Shown here: piece after piece, positions 16,197-23,225 of the stretch
Layout of the letters: each line of letters begins with the position of its first letter
Numbering within the stretch: the first letter of the stretch is position 1
Assembly: GCA_039812765.1 (NCBI GenBank)
Contig: JBDIBF010000043.1
Location: 1-24,388 of the forward strand
Reading direction: 5' to 3'
DNA length: 24,388 nt
From: JADJVL01 sp039812765
Lineage (GTDB): Bacteria; Acidobacteriota; Holophagae; Holophagales; Holophagaceae
Notes under the pieces: generated by a model
What the model saw: only the letters and a program-made list of their open reading frames with translations
What the model was told of the DNA's origin: nothing
Database searches by the model: none
Translations under genes and position numbers: made by a program

Positions 16197-16208
16197 CAAC
16201 AGGTGTTG
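16197..16208. promoter_or_regulatory. 12-bp perfect palindrome upstream of the barrel gene
   Basis: CAACA-GG-TGTTG is a perfect dyad 43 bp before the barrel gene start, in the 73-bp gap after the CLC gene. A second inverted repeat, AACGGG/CCCGTT at 16169-16174 and 16190-16195, lies between it and the start. Together they could be an operator or an intercistronic RNA hairpin. There is no T-tract, so it is not a standard terminator. Confidence 0.3.
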
Positions 16209-16226
16209 TAGCGAGGAGCCTGCCAA

Positions 16227-17438
16227 TCAGGGCGGGGGGGACCGCCGCCCGTAGATCCCCGGATGCCCCGCCAGGATGAAGGCCAGGAAGCAGAGCACCG
16301 CCAGGGGTCCGGCGAAGCCCGCGCCGAACAGCTCGATCCCCAGGAGCAGGGAGGCCAGGGGCGTGTTGCTGGCCGCGGCGAAGAGGCCCGCCAGACCCAG
16401 CGCCGCGCCGTAGGGCGCCGGCCAGCCGAGCAACGGCGCCAAGGCCGCCCCCAGCAGGGCGCCGATGACGAAGAGGGGCGTGACCTCGCCACCTTTGAAT
16501 CCGAAGCCCACCGTCACCGCGGTGAAGATCAGCTTCAACGCGAAGGCCCAGGGCCCCGGCGCGGGCCCCCCGTGGAAGACCCGCTCCAGGAAGGGCAGGC
16601 CCAGGTTCAGGTGGCCGTCCTCCCGGAACACCAGGAACAGCGCGCCCACCGCGAGGCCGCCCAGCACCGGCCGCGCCCACCACGGGAGCCGCGCCGAGGT
16701 CAGGGCGGCGAGGCCGTGGCTCAGGCGCGTGAAGGCCACCGCCACCAGCGCCACCGGGGCCGCCAGCAGCGCCGCCTTGAGGAGCAGCAGCCCATCCACC
16801 GGCAGGGCCGCCGCGCCCCAGGCCCCGTGGCGCGCGCCCAGGGCGCGGCAGGCCACGTCCCCCACGAAGCTGGCCGCCGCGCACACGAGCAGGCCCTCGG
16901 GATGGAGGCGCCCCGGCGCCGTGACCTCCAGCCCGAAGACCGCCCCGGCCACCGGTGTGCCGAACAGCGACCCGAAGCCCCCGCTGACGCCGGCCATCAC
17001 CAGCAGCCGCTGGCGCGAGCGCGTCAGCCGCAGCCAGCGCCAGGGCAGCTTGCCCAGGGTGCGCGCGAGGCTCGCGCCCATCTGCACCGCCGTGCCCTCA
17101 CGCCCCGCGCTGCCGCCCCCCAGGTGGGTGAGCAGCGTCCCGACGAGCACGAGAGGCGCCAGGCGCGTCCGCACCCTTCCACGGAATTCCAGCACCTCGT
17201 CCAGCACCATGGCGCTGCCGCCGTCGGACTCCCGCCCGAAGGCCCGATAGAGCCAGGCCGAGAGGAGGCCGAAGAGCGGCAGCCCCGCCAGCAGCCACGG
17301 GTTGGCCACCCGCAGCGCGATGACCCGCTCCAGGGCCCAGAGGAAGCCCGCCGAGGCGCCGCCGCAGAGCAGGCCCACCGCCGAACCCAGGCCCAGGTCC
17401 CACACCGTCCAGCCGAGGCGCTTCTTCAGTCCCTGCAT
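16227..17438 (-). CDS. CLC-F-type fluoride/proton antiporter
   Basis: This 403-residue, roughly ten-helix membrane protein belongs to the CLC family. It has GREGT (E114 is the gating glutamate) where chloride CLCs have GREGP, GGEVTP (E318, V319, T320) where they have GGIFAP-type sequence, and SAM (M77) in the first filter region in place of GSGIP. From memory these three changes mark the CLC-F clade, which exports F- in exchange for H+. The ATG at 17438 has GGAGG at 17447-17451, eight bases away; a GTG at 17444 lies too close to it. A fluoride riboswitch sits directly upstream on the same strand, which independently supports the substrate. The protein lies in the inner membrane and lowers cytoplasmic fluoride. 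The barrel gene follows 73 bp downstream. Confidence 0.93.
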   Translation of the reverse strand: MQGLKKRLGWTVWDLGLGSAVGLLCGGASAGFLWALERVIALRVANPWLLAGLPLFGLLSAWLYRAFGRESDGGSAMVLDEVLEFRGRVRTRLAPLVLVGTLLTHLGGGSAGREGTAVQMGASLARTLGKLPWRWLRLTRSRQRLLVMAGVSGGFGSLFGTPVAGAVFGLEVTAPGRLHPEGLLVCAAASFVGDVACRALGARHGAWGAAALPVDGLLLLKAALLAAPVALVAVAFTRLSHGLAALTSARLPWWARPVLGGLAVGALFLVFREDGHLNLGLPFLERVFHGGPAPGPWAFALKLIFTAVTVGFGFKGGEVTPLFVIGALLGAALAPLLGWPAPYGAALGLAGLFAAASNTPLASLLLGIELFGAGFAGPLAVLCFLAFILAGHPGIYGRRSPPP

Positions 17439-17446
17439 GCCCACGT

Positions 17447-17473
17447 CCTCCCCCCACGTCCATTTGTCGGGAA
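17447..17473 (-). promoter_or_regulatory. Expression platform and ribosome site of the CLC-F gene
   Basis: After the aptamer, TTCCC (17469-17473) could pair with GGGAG (17448-17452), which overlaps the GGAGG ribosome site at 17447-17451. No U-tract is seen between aptamer and start. Sequestering of the ribosome site is therefore the simpler mechanism; the pairing itself is my inference. Confidence 0.45.
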
Positions 17474-17475
17474 TT

Positions 17476-17542
17476 CCGTAGGCGCCATCAGCCCGGTGAT
17501 CCCTTGCGGGGGGCGGTTATGCAGCGGACACCATCGCTGGCC
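17476..17542 (-). ncRNA. Fluoride riboswitch (crcB motif)
   Basis: Read on the - strand, the element has the conserved layout. CAGCG (17535-17539) pairs with CGCTG (17522-17526) as the pseudoknot. P1 is GGTGTC (17527-17532) with GGCGCC (17481-17486), fully paired with two G-U pairs. ATAACCGCC, a CCC-GCAA-GGG hairpin and the near-invariant GCTGATGGC..CCTAC 3' segment complete it. These match the consensus I know from Thermotoga and Pseudomonas fluoride aptamers, including GATGG just after the 5' pseudoknot strand. It sits about 38 bases before the CLC-F start, with only a short expression platform, so it probably switches translation on when fluoride is bound. Confidence 0.93.
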
Positions 17543-17587
17543 TGCACGTCCAGCGTAGCCCAGCAGGCGCCCGCCTGTCCCGCCTCT

Positions 17588-18874
17588 TCAAGGCGCGGCC
17601 AGCAGCCGGTCCACGAAGCGCGAGCGGAGCTGCTTCGAGGCCAGGGCCCGCTTCAGGGGCGGCAGCCTCAGCACCGCGCCGAGGATGCCCGCCACCGCGC
17701 GGTGGCCGCGGGTGGCCTGGCCGTCCACCAGCAGTTCCGCGAGCTTGCCCCGCTCGAGGGCCATCAGCACCGCGCGGTGGGCGGTGGTGGAGGGCGGCAG
17801 CACCCGCGCCCCGCGGCGCCGCAGCCGCAGCGCCCCCTTCGCGCAGGCCCGCACGCAGACCCCGCAGCCCAGGCAGGGCTCCTCGTCCAGCTTCGCGGCC
17901 TTCGCGGCGGCGCGCCCAGGGTCGTGGGCGGACACCAGGGACAGCGCCTCCACCGGGCAGGCCGACACGCAGGTCCCGCAGCCGTTGCAGCGGCCCCCGT
18001 CCAGCTCCGGGATCCAGTCCGTGGTGTGCACCGGGTGCATGAAGCCGAAGCGCCGCGCGGCCACCAGGGCCTCGCAGCAGCAGCCGCAGCAGTTGCAGAT
18101 GAAGCTCACGTCCTGGCGCACGTTCTCCCCGAACTGCACCAGCCGCCGCTCCCGCGCCTGCTCCAGGAGGTCCAGGGCCTCCGCCGCCTCCACCGCCCGG
18201 GCCGCCCCGTGGCGGGTGAGGGATTCCGCGCAGTTCCCGAAGGTCATGCAGATGTCCAGGGGCGCGTCGCAGGCCCGCCCGAGGTGGGACATCTTGTGGC
18301 GGCAGTAGCAGAGGCCCACGCCGATGGCCTTGGCTCCCTCCACCACCGCGCTGGCCCGCTCGTGGTCGAGGACCTCGAGGTCGCCGTCCCCGCCGGGCAG
18401 GCTCCCCTCGTCCACGAAGACTCTCCCGAGCTGGGTCGTGCCCGTGGCGAAGAGGTCCCGGGCGAAGTCCTCCTCCACGTTCAGGTAGGCGTAGAACAGT
18501 TCGGAGAGCGCCTTCTGGTCCACGTCCCCGCGGACCCGCATCATCGAGAACTCGAAGAAGCCCGCCATGGGCGGAGGCAGGACGTAGCGTGCCTCGGGAC
18601 CGTCCAGGATGTCCAGGAGGACGGAGCGGTCCGCGAGGCCCTCCAGCACCTTCCGCGCCTCGGCCTCCGGGAGGTCCCAGATGCGGGCCGCCTTCGCGGC
18701 CGTGAAGGGGCGGCTGGGGACCTGCGCCAGCAGCCCCGCCTCCCGCTCGCTCAGCAGGAGCTTGAGGATGCGGAAGAGCAGCTCCGTGGGCGGCGCACCT
18801 TGGGGGAAGCGGTTCAGGCGCTCCGCCAGGCGGCCATAGCTGCCGGGCACGCGTCTCAAGGTCCGATGGCCCAT
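17588..18874 (-). CDS. Cys-rich multi-cluster 4Fe-4S protein with winged-helix-like N-terminus
   Basis: The 428-residue soluble protein starts at ATG 18874 (GAGG five bases upstream). Residues ~30-100 look like a winged-helix region. The middle has a C189-Y-C191 pair, then C202, C209 and C215, and a very dense C260-x-C-C-x-C-C-C267 block. Two ferredoxin motifs follow: C296xxC299xxC302xxxC306P and C334xxC337xxC340xxxC344. The last lacks the usual Pro after the fourth Cys. The two ferredoxin sites should hold two [4Fe-4S] clusters; the central Cys block suggests one or more further metal centres. I recall homologues in anaerobes annotated only as 4Fe-4S dicluster proteins. It lies 27 bp downstream of fhs on the same strand, probably in one operon, suggesting an electron-transfer or redox-sensing role linked to one-carbon metabolism. 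Exact function unknown. Confidence 0.87.
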   Translation of the reverse strand: MGHRTLRRVPGSYGRLAERLNRFPQGAPPTELLFRILKLLLSEREAGLLAQVPSRPFTAAKAARIWDLPEAEARKVLEGLADRSVLLDILDGPEARYVLPPPMAGFFEFSMMRVRGDVDQKALSELFYAYLNVEEDFARDLFATGTTQLGRVFVDEGSLPGGDGDLEVLDHERASAVVEGAKAIGVGLCYCRHKMSHLGRACDAPLDICMTFGNCAESLTRHGAARAVEAAEALDLLEQARERRLVQFGENVRQDVSFICNCCGCCCEALVAARRFGFMHPVHTTDWIPELDGGRCNGCGTCVSACPVEALSLVSAHDPGRAAAKAAKLDEEPCLGCGVCVRACAKGALRLRRRGARVLPPSTTAHRAVLMALERGKLAELLVDGQATRGHRAVAGILGAVLRLPPLKRALASKQLRSRFVDRLLAAP

Positions 18875-18901
18875 GGCGGCCTCGGAGGATGCGGTGATGC
18901 G

Positions 18902-20815
18902 CTAGAACAGCCCCAGGACCTGGCCCGTCTCCAGGTCCACGTCCACGTCGAAGAAGCCCGGCCGGGTGGGCAGGCCCGGCATGGTGGCCATCTTGCCGAG
19001 GATGGGATAGACGAAGCCCGCGCCCAGGGAGGCGCGGATCTCCCGCACCGGGATGCGGAAGCCCTTGGGCTCGCCCTTCAGCGCCGGGTCGTGGCTGAGG
19101 CTGAGGTGGGTCTTGGCCATGCACACCGGCAGTCGGCCGTAGCCCAGGCGCTCGAACTCGGCGATCGTCGCCTCGGCCTCCGCGGAGTAGTCCACGCCGT
19201 CGGCGCCGTAGACCTCCCGGGCGATGGTCTCGATCTTCTCCTTGAGGCCGGCCTCCAGGGGGTAGAGGAAGCGGAATTCGGAGGGCTGCTCCGCGGCGCG
19301 GAGCACGGCCTGGGCCAGGTCCACGGCCCCTTCCCCGCCCTCGGCCCACACGCGGCAGACCACGGCGTCGAAGGCGCCGCCCTGCTCGATGGCGGCCTTC
19401 CGCACCAGCTCCAGCTCGGCCGGCGTGTCCGTGGCGAAGGCGTTCACCGCCACCACCACGGGGATGCCGAAGCCGCGGGCCACGCGGACGTGGTGCAGGA
19501 GGTTGGGCAGGCCCTTCTCCAGCAGCTCGAGGTTCTCGTTCTGGTAGACGGGGTCGAGCTTCTTGCCGGCCACCACCTTCGGGCCGCCGCCGTGCATCTT
19601 GAGGGCGCGCACCGTGGCCACCAGCACCACCGCGTCCGGCACCAGGCCGCTGGTGCGGCACTTGATGTCGAAGAACTTCTCCATGCCCATGTCGGCGCCG
19701 AAGCCCGACTCGGTGACCACCACGTCGCCCAGCTTGAGGGCGATCTGGTCCGCGAGGATGGAGCTGTTGCCGTGGGCGATGTTGGCGAAGGGGCCCGCGT
19801 GCACCAGCACCGGCGTGCCCTCCAGGGTCTGCATCAGGGTGGGCTTCAGGGCGTCGCGCATGAGCACCGTCATGGCGCCGGCCACCCCCAGGTCGTCGGC
19901 GGTGACGGGCTCGCCCGCGCGGTTGAAGGCCAGCACCATGCGGCCCAGGCGGCGGCGCATGTCCGCGAGGCCGGAGGTGAGGGCCAGGATCGCCATGATC
20001 TCGCTGGCTACGGTGATGTCGAAGCCGGAGACCCGGGCGTGGCCCGCCTCCTCCGGGCCGCGGCCCAGCTCGACGCCCCGCAGGAAGCGGTCGCTGGTGT
20101 CCACCACGCGGCGCCACATGATGCGGTCGGGGTCGATGTCGAGGCGGGCGAAGCGACGGCGCTGCTCGGGGTTCAGGGCCTCGGGGTCGTTGGCGGGCAG
20201 GCCGAGGCGGGCGAGCCGGCCCTTCATGTTCACGGCGAAGCGGCGGCGCCCCTCCTTGTCCTTCGGGCAGAGGCGGTCGAAGAGGTCTTCGTCGTTGAGC
20301 TGGGACTCGTGGAACATCCGCGCGTCCAGGGCCGCGGCGGCCAGGTTGTGGGCCGCGGTGATGGCGTGGATGTCGCCGGTGAGGTGGAGGTTGAAATCCT
20401 CCATCGGGACCACCTGGCTGTAGCCGCCGCCGGCCGCGCCGCCCTTGATGCCGAAGGTCGGGCCCTGGCTGGGCTGGCGGATGCAGGTGACCACGCGCCG
20501 GCCCAGCTGCGCGCCCAGGGCCTGGCTGAGGCCCACGGTGACCGTGGTCTTGCCCTCTCCCAGGGGGGTCGGCGTGATGGCGGTGACGTCGATGTACTTG
20601 CCCTCAGCCCGGCCCTCGAGGCGCTGCAGGACCTCCAGGCGCACCTTGGCCATGGTCGGCCCGTGGAACTCGATCTCGTCCTCCCGCAGGCCCAGGGACT
20701 CGGCGATGTGGGCGATGGGGTGGAGCTTCGCGGACTGGGCGATCTCGAGGTCCGAGGGCACGGGGTGCTTCCGGGCCAGCGTGGAGGTTCCGTTCAGGAT
20801 GGAAGTGGTGGCCAT
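18902..20815 (-). CDS. fhs: Formate-tetrahydrofolate ligase, long eukaryote-like form
   Basis: This enzyme makes 10-formyl-tetrahydrofolate from formate, tetrahydrofolate and ATP, the entry step for formate into the folate one-carbon pool. The 637-residue protein has the P-loop TPTPLGEGKTT (residues 81-91), QPSQGPTFGIKGGAAGGGYSQ, FNLHLTGDIHAI, GFGADMGMEKFF, RALKMHGGG and a C-terminal GKMATMPGLPTRP. The ATG at 20815 begins the usual N-terminus, with AAGGGA six bases before it; the frame extends further upstream without support. Typical clostridial enzymes are about 556 residues. This one is nearer in length and wording to the synthetase domain of eukaryotic C1-THF synthase, judged from memory. 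It is divergent from radA across 151 bp and leads an apparent two-gene unit with the Fe-S protein. Confidence 0.96.
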   Translation of the reverse strand: MATTSILNGTSTLARKHPVPSDLEIAQSAKLHPIAHIAESLGLREDEIEFHGPTMAKVRLEVLQRLEGRAEGKYIDVTAITPTPLGEGKTTVTVGLSQALGAQLGRRVVTCIRQPSQGPTFGIKGGAAGGGYSQVVPMEDFNLHLTGDIHAITAAHNLAAAALDARMFHESQLNDEDLFDRLCPKDKEGRRRFAVNMKGRLARLGLPANDPEALNPEQRRRFARLDIDPDRIMWRRVVDTSDRFLRGVELGRGPEEAGHARVSGFDITVASEIMAILALTSGLADMRRRLGRMVLAFNRAGEPVTADDLGVAGAMTVLMRDALKPTLMQTLEGTPVLVHAGPFANIAHGNSSILADQIALKLGDVVVTESGFGADMGMEKFFDIKCRTSGLVPDAVVLVATVRALKMHGGGPKVVAGKKLDPVYQNENLELLEKGLPNLLHHVRVARGFGIPVVVAVNAFATDTPAELELVRKAAIEQGGAFDAVVCRVWAEGGEGAVDLAQAVLRAAEQPSEFRFLYPLEAGLKEKIETIAREVYGADGVDYSAEAEATIAEFERLGYGRLPVCMAKTHLSLSHDPALKGEPKGFRIPVREIRASLGAGFVYPILGKMATMPGLPTRPGFFDVDVDLETGQVLGLF

Positions 20816-20966
20816 GGCAGGTCCCTTGAGAAAGCGTCCAGGGACCAGACTAGGAGCCCGGAGGCCCTTGGACCGCTTGGGTTTGACCGCTGTCACAGGG
20901 GCCCGGGCCGGTCTGGGACGCAAGAGAAAACTGGCGAAATTTAGTCGAAAGCCTTACCGTGGGGCC
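20816..20966. promoter_or_regulatory. Divergent intergenic region between fhs and radA
   Basis: These 151 bp must carry at least the start signals of two divergent genes. A GC palindrome GGCCCGGGCC lies at 20900-20909 and an AT-richer stretch at 20921-20945 could contain a -10 element for radA (TTTAGT at 20940-20945). I cannot identify a matching -35 or a known operator with confidence. Confidence 0.4.
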
Positions 20967-22340
20967 ATGGCCCGGACGTCCCCCCTCTTCGAATGCACCG
21001 CCTGCGGCGCGCGCTTCCCCAAGGCCCTGGGCAAGTGCACCGCCTGCGGCGCCTGGGACGCCATCCAGGAGGTCCGGGGCGCCCTGGCGAAGGACCTGCG
21101 CCGCCACACCAGCGGCAGCGCCTACGCCCAGAGCGGCTACGTGGGCCCGGTCTCCCTCCTGGACGTGGAGCTGAGCGACACCCAACGGGAGGCCACCGGC
21201 CTCGGCGAGCTGGACCGCGTGCTCGGCGGCGGCGTGGTGCCCGGCATGGTCGTGCTGCTGGGCGGCGAGCCCGGCATCGGCAAGAGCACGCTCCTGCTCC
21301 AGTGGGCGGCCCAGGGACAGGGGGCGGTGCTGTATGCCAGCGGCGAGGAGAGCGAGCGGCAGATCAAGCTGCGCGCCCGGCGCCTGGGCGCCGAGAGCCC
21401 GGACATCCACCTCCTCGCCGAGACCGACGTGCACCGCATCCTCGAGGCGGCGGACCGGCTGCGGCCGCGCCTGCTGCTGGTGGACTCCATCCAGACCCTC
21501 TTCGATCCCGAGTTCGAGTCCAGCGCCGGCAGCGTCAGCCAGGTGCGGGGCTGCGCCCAGCGCCTCGCCCGGTGGTCCAAGGCCACGGGCACGCCCCTGG
21601 TGCTGGTGGGCCACGTCACCAAGGACGGCAGCCTCGCGGGCCCCAAGGTTCTGGAGCACCTGGTGGACACGGTGCTGGCCTTCGAAGGGGACCGGCACCA
21701 CCACCACCGGCTCCTGCGTGCGCTGAAGAACCGCTTCGGCGCGGCCTTCGAGCTGGGGGTCTTCGCGATGACCGAGCGGGGCCTGGTGGCTGCCGAAGGC
21801 AATCCCTTCTTCCTCGACGCCGAGGCGCGGCCCGGCTGCGCCGCCACGGTGGTGCTCAGCGGCACGCGGCCCATGGTGGTGGAGATCCAGGCCCTCGTCG
21901 CGTCCGCGGGTCTCGGCATCCCCCGTCGCACGGCCCTGGGCCTCGACTCCCAGCGCCTGGCCATGCTCTGCGCCGTGGCCGAGCGCCGGGGCGGCGTGCA
22001 GCTCCACGACCGGGACGTGTACGTGAACGTGGCCGGCGGCCTCGAGGTGGAGGATCCCGCCGCGGACCTCGCGGTGATCGCCGCCCTGGCCAGCAGCGCC
22101 ACGGGGCGCCTCTTGGCGGAGAAGTGCCTCTTCATGGGCGAGGTGGGCCTGACCGGCGAGGTCCGCCCCGTGGCCCAGCTGCCCCTGCGGCTGCAGGAGG
22201 GCGCGCGGCTGGGATTCGCCCGGGCCGCCGTGCCGCGCCTCGGCCTCGAGGGGAAGGCCCCCCTGGAGGTGCTCGCCGAGACCAGCGTGGAGCGGCTGCG
22301 CACGCGGCCCTGGCTGGGGGGCGAGGCCGAGGGGGACTGA
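20967..22340 (+). CDS. radA: DNA repair protein RadA (Sms)
   Basis: RadA is a RecA-like hexameric ATPase that helps process recombination intermediates by driving branch migration at D-loops. The 457-residue product has all standard parts in order: a C4 zinc finger (C10xxC13...C24xxC27), Walker A GEPGIGKST (residues 100-108), Walker B LLLVDS (~169-174), the RadA-specific KNRFG motif (254-258), and a C-terminal Lon-like domain (residues ~320-457) with VNVAGGLEVEDPAADLA. Like other RadAs it is not expected to be a working protease. The ATG at 20967 gives the normal N-terminus just before the zinc finger; the ribosome site is weak (GTGGGG). A His-rich run (DRHHHHR, ~242-248) precedes KNRFG. A hairpin CGGGG/CCCCG at 22345-22359 follows the stop but lacks a U-tract. 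Confidence 0.97.
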   Translation: MARTSPLFECTACGARFPKALGKCTACGAWDAIQEVRGALAKDLRRHTSGSAYAQSGYVGPVSLLDVELSDTQREATGLGELDRVLGGGVVPGMVVLLGGEPGIGKSTLLLQWAAQGQGAVLYASGEESERQIKLRARRLGAESPDIHLLAETDVHRILEAADRLRPRLLLVDSIQTLFDPEFESSAGSVSQVRGCAQRLARWSKATGTPLVLVGHVTKDGSLAGPKVLEHLVDTVLAFEGDRHHHHRLLRALKNRFGAAFELGVFAMTERGLVAAEGNPFFLDAEARPGCAATVVLSGTRPMVVEIQALVASAGLGIPRRTALGLDSQRLAMLCAVAERRGGVQLHDRDVYVNVAGGLEVEDPAADLAVIAALASSATGRLLAEKCLFMGEVGLTGEVRPVAQLPLRLQEGARLGFARAAVPRLGLEGKAPLEVLAETSVERLRTRPWLGGEAEGD

Positions 22341-22407
22341 TCGCCGGGGTCCAGCCCCGACGGTGAGGCGAGCCGGAGGGATCGACTGTGAGCCGGAGCA
22401 CAGCGGT

Positions 22408-22420
22408 ATTGAGACTCAAT
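22408..22420. promoter_or_regulatory. 13-bp palindrome, candidate operator
   Basis: ATTGAG-A-CTCAAT is a perfect dyad with one central base, in the only AT-richer patch of the 108-bp gap between radA and the barrel gene at 22449, 28 bp before that start. Its size and symmetry fit a repressor half-site pair, possibly of a metal- or stress-responsive regulator. A second, weaker inverted repeat CTGTG/CACAG lies at 22386-22403. Confidence 0.4.
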
Positions 22421-22448
22421 CTAGGTAGCCCGAGTCCTGGTCCCTCCC

Positions 22449-23225
22449 GTGCCCCTCCGCCCCCTTCTCATCCTTCTCCTCGTCCCGAGCCCCGCCGCCG
22501 CACAGGAGAGCCTCGAGGCGAAGCCTTGCCGGCCGCTGTTCAGCACCACCGCGGGCCTCACAGAGCCCGGTGCCGTGGAGCTGGAGGCCGGACTTCAGGG
22601 CATCGCCCACCGGGACGGCACCCGCCACGGGACCCTGCCCTTCCAGTTCAACGTGGGGCTGACCGAGTGGTTCGACCTCCGCATCGGCAGTTCCGGGCAC
22701 AACCTCGTGCGGGATCCCCTCGGACAGGACCTTCAGGGCTGCGGAGACCCGCTTCTGGGAGGCCAGGTGCTCCTTGCGCGCCAGGCTTCCGCGGGCCTGG
22801 ACGTCGGTGTCGCGGTCTGGCACAAGTTCGCCGTCTCGCGCCCCCGCAGCTGCATCGCCAGCGGCGGCACCGACGACACGGCCTTCCTGGTCCTGAGCCG
22901 CGCATCGGGGCGGTGGGCCTTCGACCTGAACGCCGGGGCCAACTGGCTCGGCGACCGCGCCGGCGGGCGCCTGCGCCAGGCCGCGCTGTCCTGCACGGCC
23001 ACCTGCGCGTTCGCGCCGGGCTGGAACCTCTCCCTCGACACCTACGCCCTGGCCGCCACCCGGGCCAGCCGGCGCACGGTCTCGTCCATCCTCGCCCTCA
23101 GCCGGGACCTGGGTCCCGACCTCACGGTGGACGCCGCCGTGGAGGCGGGCTGGACCCGTGAGGCGCCGCGGCTGGCCCTCAACGTAGGGATGGTGTGGCG
23201 GATCGGGAGGTGGAGGTCCCGCTGA
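22449..23225 (+). CDS. Predicted outer-membrane barrel/transporter-like protein
   Basis: The 258-residue product starts at GTG 22449, directly before a signal peptide (LRPLLILLLVPSPAAAQ, cut after ~residue 19). No clear Shine-Dalgarno is seen, so the start rests on the signal peptide. The mature part has alternating amphipathic strands: GAVELEAGLQGIA, LPFQFNVGLTEWFDLRIG, GLDVGVAVWHKFAV, WAFDLNAGANWLG, WNLSLDTYALAA, LTVDAAVEAGW and PRLALNVGMVWRIG. This is the pattern of barrel proteins annotated as phenol-degradation MetA-like or DUF3187-type transporters. Several Cys residues (for example C27, C98, C135, and C180 with C184) could form disulfides in the periplasm. Its 3' end overlaps the convergent oxidoreductase gene by 47 bp. 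The ligand is unknown. Confidence 0.78.
   Translation: MPLRPLLILLLVPSPAAAQESLEAKPCRPLFSTTAGLTEPGAVELEAGLQGIAHRDGTRHGTLPFQFNVGLTEWFDLRIGSSGHNLVRDPLGQDLQGCGDPLLGGQVLLARQASAGLDVGVAVWHKFAVSRPRSCIASGGTDDTAFLVLSRASGRWAFDLNAGANWLGDRAGGRLRQAALSCTATCAFAPGWNLSLDTYALAATRASRRTVSSILALSRDLGPDLTVDAAVEAGWTREAPRLALNVGMVWRIGRWRSR

Noticed and set aside
20816..20923. N-terminal extension of formate-tetrahydrofolate ligase from ATG 20923
   Set aside because: Basic, low-complexity and without a ribosome site; the ATG at 20815 has AAGGGA and matches the family N-terminus.
17504..20944. 1146-codon open frame on the + strand opposite fhs and the Fe-S gene
   Set aside because: His/Ala/Gly/Arg-rich antisense of two well-recognised genes; no motif of its own.
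22345..22359. Terminator hairpin after radA
   Set aside because: CGGGG/CCCCG can pair but there is no U-tract and 5-bp GC hairpins are common in this DNA.
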